Position numbers and translations under genes: made by a program | Part shown: positions 24,446 through 36,168 of the stretch, in pieces | Layout of the letters: each line of letters opens with the position of its first letter | Position numbering within the stretch: the first letter of the stretch is position 1 | Notes under the pieces: generated by a model | Told to the model about the DNA's origin: nothing | Database searches by the model: none | What the model saw: the letters and a program-made list of their open reading frames with translations, nothing else | Assembly (NCBI GenBank): GCA_022393335.1 | Contig: JAJEKB010019999.1 | Location: forward strand, 177,845-241,844 | Direction: 5' to 3' | Source of the DNA: Macrotrachela quadricornifera | Taxonomy: Eukaryota; Rotifera; Eurotatoria; Philodinida; Philodinidae | DNA length: 64,000 nt

Positions 24446-24903
24446 AAAAGAAAGAAAAAGAAAACGAATGAGTAACAAATTAAATGATGATCATCACAGC
24501 TGTGCTCTCATATTGTCGATTAACTATCGTTTTTTTTTTTACAATAGGAAAGAAATGATGAGATAAAAACCACTTGTTGCCTTTATAAAGAGAAAATCTG
24601 ACAAATGCGAATGTAAAAATTTCATTCTATGTTTCTTTATCAACTTAACATACATTTTTACACGTAATACATATTTCTAATCTTTTATCCTTATTCAGAA
24701 TAGAATAAAAGAATGAAAAGAGATAAAAAAAAAAAGAAGGAAAAAAAATCATGTTTTTTTTTGTTTTGTTTTGTTTCATTCGATAATAAGGAAAGAAAGA
24801 GAAAATATTAAAGAACTATTTTCAAAACAAGAAAAATTTGTGCTTTTGTTTTTTTTTTTTTTTTTCTTTTACTAAAATGAAAATATAAACAATCAACTAA
24901 AGA
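24446..24903. other. Short intergenic spacer, homopolymer-rich
   Basis: Contains A and T runs (24726-24740, 24850-24866) and no coding signal. It separates the transporter promoter from the PARL 3' end. Confidence 0.5.
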
Positions 24904-27900
24904 TTATTTAAATTTTTCTCGTAATTGATGCCAACGTTGAACAATTGGTGTTAAAGATTCCCAAATTAATTTATAACCATATTTAACATAAAAACTAAAG
25001 AAAAAAAATTTAAAAAAAAAATTTTTTTTTTTTTCTATATACATACATGCCAAATAATACTCCACCTAAATGTGCTGAATGATCAAGATAACGCCATCGC
25101 ATTATTGTACCAAGAAGATCAAAAGATACCATAGAGATAAGAGCCTAACAAAGATAATATTATCATATATATAATCACGAAAGGTAAATTTTACTGATTT
25201 AGCAGAGAAAGTAAAGAAAGGAAGAAATATTATTGCTAATTGTGCATCAGGAAATTGTGTACATATAGCACCTAATAATGCCATTATTGAACCTGACTAA
25301 AAATACAAAATTCATACAAATAGAATGTGCACATATATTATAATACATTCTTTTAAATTTAGAAAAAAAAGAAAATTTTTCCCCACATTCATGATAATGA
25401 AATTTTACATTCTTTCAGTGTAAATAAAAATTTTTCTATGGCTTCTCTTACTATGACAATTCGATTTATTATGATGAATTGGTTTGTATCGTGATTTAAG
25501 TTTAATGGATACAAGAAAAATTTGTATATTTATTCTTTTCGAATAAAATTATATTGATATGTTAGTTTTTTTTAACGTGAAAATGAATTTTGAAATTATA
25601 TTAACCTATGGTAGAATTACATATGTAGATATTTGATCATGATAAGACTATTTTTATATTTGCAAAGTAAATATTTTTCGATACAATATATGTAAGAAGA
25701 TGAAAATGTTTTCGTTTTTTATTGAGTAAATTATACTTTTGAAAATGTGGTTTTTTTTTTCATTCAAGGTTAAAAGTATTTGTTGTATAGGATTTTATTC
25801 GGAAAACTCATTTGTGAAATACTTTTCAAAATTTATCATGTAATATGATAGAGAGTCTTTTGATTACACTCGGATATAAACATCTATCATCGTAAATAGG
25901 GATGTAATTGCTTTTCTAAATAATCAAATATTTGAAAAAACAGATGGTATAGAGTCCAAAACATAAAAGATGAATCAGACATCGCAATCTCTTCTCGTTT
26001 TTAAAGGAAGATATAAATATCTTCTGTTGTATGATAATATGTCCTGGTGACATACAAAATGAGATTTTATCTATCTTTTCTAATATTGTCAAATAAAGAT
26101 TTTAAATATTCGTATTCAATTTCTGCATTATTAAAACAAGTAACGCTCGTCTGAAGACTCGCTCAGCTCTTTCTCGTAGAAATCGTGTTTCTAAATTACC
26201 GTCAAGCTATTCATTTATAAAATTTTAAAAAATCGAAGTCGGATTCAAGTTCCTGGACATTAACGGCCGTTGACCAAACTTCATAAAAAAAAATTTTTTT
26301 TTTGCAAAAAAAGTGATCCTTTGTGTAAAAAATGAATTCTCAAAAAAATTTAAAAAAACTAACATCAGATTCGAGTTCTCGACCCCGATTACCCTTCGGT
26401 TAAGTTTTATAGAAAATATTTATAAAATGTTTTTTTGACCTTTTGCGGACATACAAGCAAGCAAGCAGACAATTTATGTTTGCAAGACTCTTCTCTACGA
26501 GAAAGAGAATAAAATACAAAAGATGAATACTATTTATGAAAAAGTCAAATTTTTCTTGTTAAAATTAATAGTGATACTTAACATTGAGTCTCTCTTATGA
26601 AGCTTAAACATGCTTCTATTATTTTTAAAAAAAAATTAGCTCCTTTGCTCCAGCCGTAAGGAAGATGTTCAATATTTATTTTAGTAAACTGACTTTTGGA
26701 CCATCCTGTACATGGACAATTTCACGAAAAATGGGATATAATCACGTTTTTTTCGATCACGTCTCTAACGCTATTTTTTGGTGATAACTTCTTTGAACGA
26801 ATGGCTATAAGGCTGAAATTTTCAGACTCTTTACAGTAACTTAATATATCTATGACATAAACTAATGATAAAATTTCAATTTTCTAGGTCAAAAAAAAAG
26901 TATAAAAAATATCACTAACAATTTATCATCAATTATTATGAAACACATTTTCTATCGAATATCTCAATATGTTTGTACCATAGTTTACATTACGAATATT
27001 TCTACATAAAAAAATGATAAAATCTTAATTTCATTTTCAATATGAAAGAAAGTATCAAAACAAATTAGTAGGAATTTGTTCTTATAGAGCATTTCATAGC
27101 ACGTCTTTGAAAAAAAAAATATCAAAATTTTATCATTTATCTATACAGAAATATTTCAATGAAACGTTATTATAACCATAAATAATCATGTCGCAAAAAG
27201 AAGAATAGATATCTTGAAAAGTACAAAGATATGCTTTTTTTGTTATCATATCCAAAAAGGTTATGTCCTTAATAAGACAAATCTTTATTTTAATTTTATA
27301 TCAAAATTGAGCAAATCATTCGATTTTTATACATAAGATAGAATTTCTCGACTTACTTCATTGTTTTTTTCCCAATAAAAAGATACAACGAGTAAACGAT
27401 TAATGCCAGATATAAGAATAGAAAATCTGTTTTCGAGAAAAATTAATCTATATATAGATCTTGATAATTTCTAATATATCTACGAAATTTTCTGCTTGAT
27501 AAAATCAAACGCGCATATTCTTAATCAAGCAATACAATAATAATGGCAGTATTGTATACAATCAACATATTATCTCTGATGATCATTTTTTTAAGGGAAA
27601 TAATTTCAACCAATAAGATTAATCTATCGTTTCTTTTTAACTATTACCAAAATGTCATATATATTTTCTCACGATATTATTTATACGCATATCCTTTGTT
27701 TTTTTCTATACTTACAGCACCCAAAGAAATATTTGGTGTTTTCGTTGCAATTTTGAATACATAACTTAACCAAGAAGATACTACACCTTTAAAATATTTA
27801 TATTATTAATAATAAAACAAAAAAAACAAACTTTCTTACCACCAGAGAGAAAAACAGCTAAAAAAATAAAAGAAAATATTATTAATAAAATTTTGTTTTC

Positions 27901-28699
27901 AAAATTAATATTAATTTACCAAAAAATTGTTCTTTTCCAAACATTCGTATAATTGGTTCACTAAATGACCATAATACATACATATTACAAAAAAAATGTA
28001 TTCCATTATAATGACTAAATGTTGATAATAACATTGAACTAACATTTGCTATTTAAATAAAATGAAGATTTTTTTATTTTTTTTCATATTAAATAAATAA
28101 TTATACGTTTATATGGACTTGATGTAAAATATTTTAATAAAAATGGTTCAAATCGTTTTATTCTCCATGCAAGAAAAACAATTAAATTTAAACCAATTAT
28201 TGTTCCTATTACTCGTTTAGGTTCAGAAATATCACGCCAAATATTTTTTAACTAAAAAATAAAAAATAAAATTTTATTTTATTTTAAATTAAAAACGAAT
28301 ACTTGTGATGATATTTGTTGAGATTTATCTTTTAATTGCCAACGTTCTTTCATTTTTCGTAATTTATTTCGTTGTGATTCATATTGCCATAGAGCACATG
28401 TAACAAATGAAGTACCTACAAACTTTAAAAAATAAAAATAATATATTTTGTTTTTTATTTTATTTCTATACAGTAATAGTAAATATTGTTGGTCGAATAA
28501 GTAGATGACTTGGATGTGGTTCTGTTCGAGGTTCAACACGTAAAACTCTCGATTCATCGAAATTTTTTATTGAACGACGTGCTTTTGGTTTTAATGAATT
28601 ATTCGAAACTTGTGTACGAAATTGTTGAATTAATCGTAAATAATATGTTGAAGAATTTTTTGATGAACATAATATCGAATTAGAATATCTCATCCACAT
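24904..28699 (-). CDS. PARL: Mitochondrial rhomboid protease PARL
   Basis: Nine exons join in phase to 333 residues: 28472-28699, 28303-28422, 28107-28251, 27920-28048, 27840-27857 (18 nt), 27716-27786, 25195-25296, 25047-25144 and 24904-24994. PARL is an intramembrane serine protease of the inner mitochondrial membrane that cleaves PINK1, PGAM5 and others. The catalytic serine lies in [14 protein letters not shown], split across the 27716/25296 junction. The catalytic histidine lies in [13 protein letters not shown]. Other conserved blocks are [34 protein letters not shown] and the tail [10 protein letters not shown]. The N-terminus is basic with Ser/Thr, as for a mitochondrial presequence. 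Human PARL is 379 residues. Intron 6 is ~2.4 kb and full of repeat remnants. Confidence 0.95.
26167..26507. repeat. Possible inverted-repeat element in PARL intron 6
   Basis: A perfect 14-bp inverted repeat, CTCTTTCTCGTAGA at 26167-26180 and its complement at 26494-26507, encloses 341 bp. Inside, two stretches are diverged copies of each other: tcggattcaagttcctggac and tcagattcgagttctcgacc. No target duplication was recognised. Confidence 0.45.
26590..26711 (-). repeat. Solo right end of a mariner-type element
   Basis: This stretch aligns with the right inverted repeat of the element at 32525-33456. Both share an aagctt...cat...tctat block, then agctcctttgctc.ag.cgtaa, then atattcaat and an ending ccatcctgta / ccaccctgta. 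It is a decayed remnant of the same or a sister family. No matching left end was found nearby. Confidence 0.55.
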
Positions 28700-28722
28700 A
28701 ATTAGATTTTTTTTTTTTTTCT

Positions 28723-29755
28723 ATTAAGAAATAAACAATGATGCAAGGATCTAAATATAAATAACAAATAAAGCACTATATGAATCAACAATTTTATTCA
28801 TTCGATTGGATGAATTAATTAACGAATTGATAATTTTAATTAATATTTAGTGATCTTGAGCGACATCTTGATTACTTTAAATAATATTATATGTAGAAAA
28901 TTTTTCTATTGTATATAAGATAAATAATCTCTTAACATATGGATGAAAATAATAAATGTTAGATATACAGACATATATTATATTACAATATCTCCTGTTG
29001 ATTAATGATGAGCATCTATTGTGATCGTTTTCATCATCATGTTAAATATCAAGATCATTAGTCTATATTGTTAATAATTTTCGAAATCTGTTTTCTTTTA
29101 ATTTACAGTATTACGCATACTGTTTGAACAACACCTACAGGGATCGATGTTTTTTCATTCTTTATATCACAAATAATCTTTGTTAGAAAAAAATTTTTTT
29201 AAATATATATGGAAATTAAATCAATATTGTTTTATGCTGACATATGTGAATGTTATTCTATAAAGTTCAAAAATAATTCTTATGAAATCATGAAAAAATA
29301 GACTTCAAAAAAAGCACAATTTTTTTGTCTTTATTATAAATGTTAGTGATTACATCATATTTCCGTTTTTTTTTCAATTAGAACAATAAAAGAATTGCTG
29401 ATTTTATCTGACCTTTTTTATAATCTTCTTATTATTCATTGCTTATTTCAAGAAAATCATTTTAATGCATCATATTGACTTTTAACGGTGTTATATGTGC
29501 TTATCAACGTTATCTCTACTATGGACATGACGCAGTGTCACTTATGATCTTTTCTGTTTTTTTTTTTATATTTTTTTATTGACATAAAGTTTCTCTTGCA
29601 TGATATCATATTCAAATAATAGATAGACAGAAACAGAACTGTTGTAATAATACATCAAATGACGTCGGATAGGTAACAAATTTATATATAATCATTATTT
29701 TATGTCGTTTAAAAGAATAATTTATTAAATAACAATATAATCTGGCTAAATTTTA
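28723..29755. other. Divergent intergenic region between PARL and the SLC44-like gene
   Basis: The two genes are transcribed away from each other, so their promoters must lie here. I see only A+T-rich sequence with T runs, no transposon ends and no coding frames. Confidence 0.5.
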
Positions 29756-29775
29756 GTCATCGAAAAACTTCTCCA

Positions 29776-32322
29776 ATGAAGAGTCCTATTGTTCCAGAGA
29801 AAGGTGGGCGTTCTGAACCACCAAAAAAAGGTCTTCAACGAAAAAGATTTTGTACCGGTTAGTAAAACTATTTATGGAATATATTTCAAAAACTATATAA
29901 ATTTAGATATTCCATGTTGTATTATATTTCTTATATTCATCGCTTGTTTTGTTCTATTAAGTATTTTTGCTTTTATGGAAGGTATTTAATAATTTAAAAA
30001 TTTGTTTTTTTTCAAAAATATTTTTTCATGAAATTAATAGGTGATCCAAAGCAATTACTTCATCCAACTGATAGTCGTGGTCATCTATGTGGTTCAGGAG
30101 AATATGTTAATCGACCATATCTTTATTTTTTTGATTGGACAAAATGTATAAAAGCATTTGATATATCAGGAAATGCATTAAAAGGTCGTCCATTTGTTTG
30201 TCCTACAACACAAGTTTGTGTTGAACATTGTCCAAGTCAAACATCTTATTATAAATTTTCAAATTATAAAGAAAATCGAGTTTGCACATATGATGTAAAT
30301 ATAGATGATATGAATAATGATGAACTAGTTCAAACTGGAAAATGTGCATCATATATTATTGCTAGTAAACCATTATTTGGTCGATGTATACCTGAACATA
30401 TACAAAGTTTAACTAATTCTATAATTGAGGTTAGAATGAAAAATTCTTAAAAGAAGATCAATAGAAAATAATAGTTTTTTTAGGCACCAGATGGTAATGG
30501 AAATAATCAAACTATATTTGATTCGAATGGACAACCATTAAATGGATCTAAACTTGAACAAGTATTTTCTTTTTAAGATTATTTTTAAATAAAAATATTT
30601 CTATATTAGGGTGTAAAATATCTCGTTGATTTACTTAATTTAAAACAAATTGCTGCATTTCTTGTTGAAGATCTAACAACATCATGGCCACATATTTTAA
30701 TTGGTTTAGGTATTGCTGCAATTATATCGGTATGAATAAAATTTAATCAAATCACACACATGTTTTTTTCTTTTTTGCTTATCTTTTAGTTTATATGGAT
30801 TGTATTAATGCGTTGGTTTGCAAAACCGATTGTTTGGCTTGGTATTATACTTTGTATTGTATTATTAGCTGTTATAAGTGGTTTATCTTTTTATGAATTT
30901 GTTGAACTTCGTAAAAAGAATGATAATCAAATATTGACAGAATTTAAATTTGTTGCTGATGCAAAATATTATCAAAGTTTACCAATAACATGGTTAGTTA
31001 TTGGAATTATATTCGGTCTTTTATTACTTATATCACTTCTTATTCTTCTTGTATTAATTAAACGTCTTCAAATAGCTTTAGCTATTCTTGAAGAAGCAGC
31101 AAAAGCAATTGGATATAATTTTTTTAGTCTTTTTTGGCCAATTATACCATTTTTATTACAAATGGGAATATTTGCTTATTGGGCTGTTGTAGCAGTATAT
31201 TTAGCGACTGCAGGAAAACCAATTTATCGTGTAGCATTTAATGAAACAATGGTAAATTCAACATTTACTGAATATGGTGAAATATGTGATCCAAAGATAT
31301 GGAATAATAGCGATGGAATGAATGGTGAATGTGTCTTTTGGGAATATGGATATGATCCAAAAGTTGATTTAGATAGTGTACTTGATGGTATGATAAGTTT
31401 TAGAATTTTTAGAAGATATTTTGTTTTTGTATTGTATATTAGGTACTGGTCGTCATTTTAAATCTTTTATTAGTTTTGTTAATAAATATCAATGGCTTCC
31501 ACAATTATTTTCTGCTTTTATGTTATTTTGGTTAACAGCTTTTATTATTGGATTTGGTCAATTAGTTCTAGGTAAGTTTATTTAATATTATTCGTTTAAA
31601 TTTTTTTTCTTCAAATATTAGCTGGTGTTTATGCACGTTATTATTGGGATCGAAAACGATTTGGTATTCCATGTTTATCGTTAGTTCAATCTATTGTTCG
31701 TGCACTTGTATTTCATATTGGTACACTTGCATTTGGATCATTAATAATTGCAATTGTAAAAATAATTCGTGCAATATTGGAATATATTGAAAAAAAAGTA
31801 AAAGAAAAAACAGGAAATATAGCTCGTTGTTTATTTTGTTGTTGTCGTTGTTGTCTATTTTGTTTGGAAAAATTTTTAAAATTTCTTAATCGTAATGCTT
31901 ATATTGTTACTGCTATATATGGAACAGGATTTTTTACATCAGCACGTCGAGCTTTTCGTATAATTATTTCAAATCCACTTCGTTTATTTGTTATTGATAA
32001 AGTATGTGATTTTCTTATATTTCTTGGTAAATTATGTATAACAGCTGGTATTGGTGTACTTTCATTCTTCTTTTTTACTCATCGAATTTCACAAGCAGAA
32101 AAATATGTACCAGAATTACATTATTATTTTATACCATTATTATTAATTATAATTGGTACTTATATTGTTGCATCATGTTTCTTTTCAGTTTATTCAATGG
32201 CTGTTGATACATTATTTATTTGTGCATTAGAAGATATGAGATTAAAAGATGATGATCCAAATCATCACATAATGATGTCAAAAGGACTAAGAAAAGTATT
32301 TCGAGTTAAAAAAGAGAAATAA
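29776..32322 (+). CDS. Choline transporter-like protein (SLC44/CTL family)
   Basis: Eight exons join in phase to 723 residues: 29776-29857, 29907-29981, 30041-30429, 30484-30561, 30610-30729, 30790-31387, 31443-31571 and 31622-32322. SLC44A2 of human is 706 residues. The family start pattern is clear: FCTDIPCCIIFL leading into TM1, then GDPKQLLHPTDSRGHLCG and CPTTQVCVEHCPSQ in the extracellular loop, with paired cysteines. About ten membrane segments follow, including IFGLLLLISLLILLVLI and FWPIIPFLLQMGIFAYWAV. The last exon carries a Cys-rich cytosolic turn (CLFCCCRCCLFCLEKF) and RNAYIVTAIYGTGFFTSARR, both typical of CTLs. These proteins move choline or ethanolamine across plasma and mitochondrial membranes. 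A candidate acceptor lies 19 nt before the ATG. Confidence 0.95.
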
Positions 32323-32524
32323 AAATTGAAGAAATATTTCAAGTATTATTCGCTGTTAATTTTTTATGTATAACATCAAACATAGTTTTCTTTATTTTTT
32401 TTTTTAAATATTGGAATAAATGGTTATAGTTTTGGTCTATGTATATTTATTATTTCCTTGATGTTAATACGTATAATGAATAAAAAGTAATTCATAAAAC
32501 ATAAGTAAAATGAAACGCTTTCTA

Positions 32525-33456
32525 CAGGGTGGCCCATAATTAACGCAACCGAACCATAAAAAATTGAATATCTCTATTACGGCTCGAGCAAAGGAGTTGA
32601 TTTTTTCACCAGTAATAGAGGCATGTATAAGCTTTATATTCACAAAGACATGCCTTGACAGATCCTCTATTAGGGAATTCTATTGAGTCCAAGAAAAAAA
32701 TTTTGCTTTCTCATATATCGAAAAAAAATAATATACTAGAAAGAAGGATATATAATGTTTAGTAATCTTATAAATAAAACGTATTGTATGTTCATATATA
32801 TTCTCTTTTCGTATCCTTCCTATATTTTCTTGAAACGCATTTTGTTTTTTTACACGATATAAATCATTTTCTCTATACTGTTATATGGCTTGTGCTTTTC
32901 TGTTTCACATTTTCTATTACATTTTAATCTGAAGTCCTACGTCTAGATGCCGAGATTGACAAAAGAACAACGAATTCTTCTCCTGAAGCAATGGTGGATT
33001 TCAGGAGGAACAGTACAAGTAATAAATGAAGCTTTCCAACACGAATTTCCTAATGATGAGATTCCGGCTGGACAAACAGTTTATCGACTCGCAAAAAAAT
33101 TTGATGAGATAAGTTTTGTCGAAGACGTACTACGAAGTGGAAGACGAAAATCAGTCAACAGAGATGAAAATATGCAAATTGTTTCTCAAACTTTCCTTCT
33201 TAATCCATAAACATCACAAAGAAGAGTAGCACGTGATCTTGATATCTCATCTTCAACATTACAAGGCATAATGAAAGATCTCAATTTGATGGAGTCAGTA
33301 GCGTTCCCTAATAGAGGATCTGTCAAGGCATGTCTTTGTGAATATAAAGCTTATACATATCTCTATCACTGGTAAAAAATTCAGCTCCTTTGCTCGAGAC
33401 GTAATAGAGATATTCAATTTTGTATAGTTCGGTTGCGTTAATTATGGGCCACCCTG
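32525..33456 (+). mobile_element. Mariner-type element with ~153-bp inverted ends and truncated transposase
   Basis: The ends CAGGGTGGCCCATAATTAAC (32525 onward) and the reverse complement ending at 33456 are flanked by TA on each side, as for Tc1/mariner insertions. Inverted similarity extends about 153 bp inward (to ~32677 and from ~33304). Between them is a fragment encoding only the N-terminal helix-turn-helix region. At 932 bp it is too short for a complete transposase, so the element is non-autonomous. Confidence 0.8.
32947..33303 (+). pseudogene. Transposase N-terminal DNA-binding domain, catalytic part missing
   Basis: The frame begins MPRLTKEQRILLLKQWW and continues through FPNDEIPAGQTVYRLAKKF and LRSGRRKSVN. 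This is the DUF4817-like helix-turn-helix found at the start of many arthropod and rotifer transposases. A TAA at 33208-33210 interrupts it. The same frame then resumes with TSQRRVARDLDISSSTLQGI, a second helix-turn-helix typical of paired DNA-binding regions. The catalytic DDE/D domain is absent, as the right inverted repeat follows directly. It may still bind element ends if expressed, but this is speculation. Confidence 0.65.
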
Positions 33457-33458
33457 TA

Positions 33459-33922
33459 TTGTAAAAACATGACTTTTATTTTTCGTGATCTATTTGAACA
33501 CCTGTAGGAGACCTAGGAATCATCAAATTTTAATATTGATTTCGGATTTCAATTTGAAATTTAAAAAAGTAATAGAATTCTAATAGAGAAAAATCCGATT
33601 TATTGTAAAAACTAGATCCTCATCTCAATATTCTACAATAAATCAGATATTTGAAATTCTAAATCAACATTAAATTTATTTTTTAATAATATTTTGGATA
33701 AAAAAAAGTTGCCTTAGTAATATTTGTCGTTTGTATCACTTAAATTTATTTCAAGAAACATTTTTAATGATACAATAAGTCAGGTTTTTTTTTTATTGAT
33801 TACAAATTTTTTTTTTTTAAAATAATCACATAATTAAAACAAGAACAATATGAATATATAATGGAAGTCTATGAGATAATAATAATTGAATGCACATTCA
33901 TATAAATAAAAATGTCGTTTAT
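33459..33922. other. A+T-rich spacer
   Basis: Between the mariner-type element and the AP-1 sigma last exon. There are long T runs near 33788-33825 and nothing coding. Confidence 0.5.
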
Positions 33923-36168
33923 TTAAGCTAAACCAAGATCTTCTAAAACACTTCGTTTTTCTTCAAGTTCCTCCTAAAATATAATTCAAATTAAATATAG
34001 AAAAAAAATGAAGAATAAATGCAATGTCGAGAAAGCTTCTTCACACACGCATACATAAACTGTTTTCATGCATGATGTGTATCTTTATTTTATTTTTTTT
34101 TTTCAAAAGAAAACCCAATCCGACTAAATAATTATAAAAGTACAAAGAAACATGCAAAAGCGTTTTTATTTCAGAGTATTTTTTTTAGCCAAGACCATGA
34201 TCATCGAAGAGACCCGGTGGTATTTCTATCTAGAAGTATAGATAATATTCAAGCTAAAAAGCATTAGAGTTTTGCATTTTATTTAATCATCCAAGAGGAG
34301 AAGAAGAAGGATTCTATGTCCAAAAAAAAAGAAAACAATATCAAACAAGTCCGCTTTCATAGAGTAATTCTTGATATTGATCATCCTATGAAAATTACGA
34401 TTTGAGGGTATATGTGTATGTGTGAGTAGCTTTCCCTTTTAATTTAAAACAAAAATAAAGAAATATAAATCTTACCTCTTGTATAACATCTTGATCATTA
34501 ACAGCTTTTAAAACACTTTTTTTACTTGTTTCTTGTATTTCACCACCCAAAATAAATTCATCAAAAATAAAATAAGCTTTTTCAAAATTAAATATTATAT
34601 CAAGTTCACAAACCTATATTAAAAAATAAACAATATATAGAATAAAAGCAAAAAACAACAAATAATAATTTACACTGCCAAAATATTTATCTAATAATTC
34701 AACATAACGATGAATTGTTTCAAGTGTTATTAATTCATTATCATCTTGTTCAATTGCACAACAAAAATAAAGACTCGCATAACTTTAAAACAAAAAAAAA
34801 AAGATAAATTAATCAATTAAAAATTTTAAAAATATATAATTAATTCTTTACCGTTTATAAACTATTTTAAGATCTTTCCATTCAAGAAAACTAGACATTT
34901 TTGGTTTACGTGAAAGAACTGTTGCAATTATTTCACGTGTTATTTTTTTCTTAGATTTTTCTGTTTGAGATGTATACCATTTTTGAAGACGAAGTTTTCC
35001 TTGTCGACTGAATAAAAGAATAAATTGTATCTAAATTAAAATTAATACAATGTGTAGGACTTTTTAAATTTGAATAAAATTTTTAAAAGTCAATGTACAA
35101 GTTATCGAGATTCTTTAGAATTAATTATCATCTGACTCAAATTTTAATCGAGGCAAACTGATTTTAAAACTATAGCCGAAATTCATTAATCCTGTCTAAT
35201 TTCATATATATGATAAATAAATCGAAATATTCTTCCAAACTTATAGAATCATTCCTATCTATGTGTACTTATTAGAGATGTCCATCGCGGCGCTGCCGCT
35301 ACCGCCATCGCGGCGCGGTAGAGATTTTCATAATATCATCGCAGCAGCGGTGCGGCGCGGCAGCAATTTTTATAATATCGTCGCGGCGCGGCAGCGGCAG
35401 ATTCTCAACCGCGGTGGACATCTCTGATGCTTATCAAATGTTTATTTAGAGGATCCGATTACACTTGCAAGTGTTAAGAATTTATCAGTAAGTAATTTAA
35501 AAGATTTTAGTATTTAAGATCATAGCTGTGGGACTTGATCTTTCTATATAGATCAGTGATCGCAAAAATTCATCCTGAACCACATTGTCAGCTCAAGATT
35601 CAATTACCGAAAATAAGAAAAATCTAATATCGGGTCGATTCTCAAAATACAACGTGAAATCTAAACTGTTAATCATCAGATATATATGAAAATTTCACTA
35701 TTGAATGGTTGAGATTAACCCTTTCACCGCGATGGGACCCACTTTACATTTCATATTCTAATCTCGAAATACGTTTTATTAAGAAAACCGCGTAAACCAT
35801 AAGATGCAGCGTGAAAAGCTCTACAATCCTCATAGTAAAGCTTATTTTAATTGTCTAACTTTTGTTTTGTAATAAAACGAATTTCGAGATGTTACTTTCT
35901 ATGGTAATCGAATCACGGTGAAAGGGTTAAAAGACGTCGTATATTTCAGTATTACATCACATATATAATGAAATCTTTCATCTGAAGAATGAAAAAATGT
36001 AAATTTCTTAACAAAGACTTCATTGTTTTTACGATTGATTTGATGATTTAACGATTCTTAAGTGATTTCTTTATATATGATAACATTGTTATTTTGAAAT
36101 TCGGGTACAGATATTTTAATAATTCTATCAGAAAAATTGAAAAATATATTTTATATAAAACATACCAT
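33923..36168 (-). CDS. AP1S: AP-1 clathrin adaptor small subunit sigma-1
   Basis: Exons: 36166-36168 (the ATG alone), 34852-35030, 34674-34782, 34476-34613 and last exon 33923-33973, giving 159 residues (human AP1S1 158). Blocks: [75 protein letters not shown] and [18 protein letters not shown]. The subunit is part of the AP-1 complex that sorts cargo between trans-Golgi and endosomes. The start is inferred: exon 2 begins at Ile-Gln-Phe without Met, and 36166 offers ATG directly followed by a GTATGT donor. An ATG-only first coding exon is known in this family. Intron 1 (~1.1 kb) contains two MITEs. Two extra in-frame terminal exons lie in the last intron. Confidence 0.9.
34185..34229 (-). CDS. 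Candidate alternative last exon B of the AP-1 sigma gene
   Basis: Another 45-nt exon, preceded by a pyrimidine-rich acceptor (tatacttctag), in phase and ending in TAA. It would give the tail [14 protein letters not shown] after ...DVIQE. Like exon A it is exactly 15 codons including the stop and ends in Gly-Leu-x. Confidence 0.55.
   Translation of the reverse strand: MEIPPGLFDDHGLG
34341..34385 (-). CDS. Candidate alternative last exon A of the AP-1 sigma gene
   Basis: A 45-nt exon preceded by a good acceptor (ttttcatag) in the same phase as the canonical last exon, ending in TGA. It would replace the canonical tail with [14 protein letters not shown] after ...DVIQE. It is one of two such exons lying between 34476 and 33973. 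The shared final Gly-Leu-x with the canonical tail supports a real function. Confidence 0.55.
   Translation of the reverse strand, partial: DDQYQELLYESGLV
35273..35426. mobile_element. G+C-rich hAT-type MITE (copy 1) in AP-1 sigma intron 1
   Basis: Ends TAGAGATGTCCATCGCGG and CCGCGGTGGACATCTCTG are inverted, and the interior is made of gcggc/gccgc repeats interrupted by two ttttataatat segments. Flanks gtacttat (35265-35272) and atgcttat (35427-35434) match at 6 of 8 positions, consistent with an aged 8-bp hAT duplication. Other copies are at 42354-42648 and 61010-61085. Confidence 0.8.
35719..35926. mobile_element. piggyBac-like MITE in AP-1 sigma intron 1
   Basis: It is flanked by TTAA at 35715-35718 and 35927-35930, with inverted ends CCCTTTCACCGCGAT and ATCACGGTGAAAGGG. 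The length is 208 bp. A TTAA duplication plus CCC termini is the piggyBac signature. Part of its interior recurs, decayed, at about 18790-18950. Confidence 0.75.
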
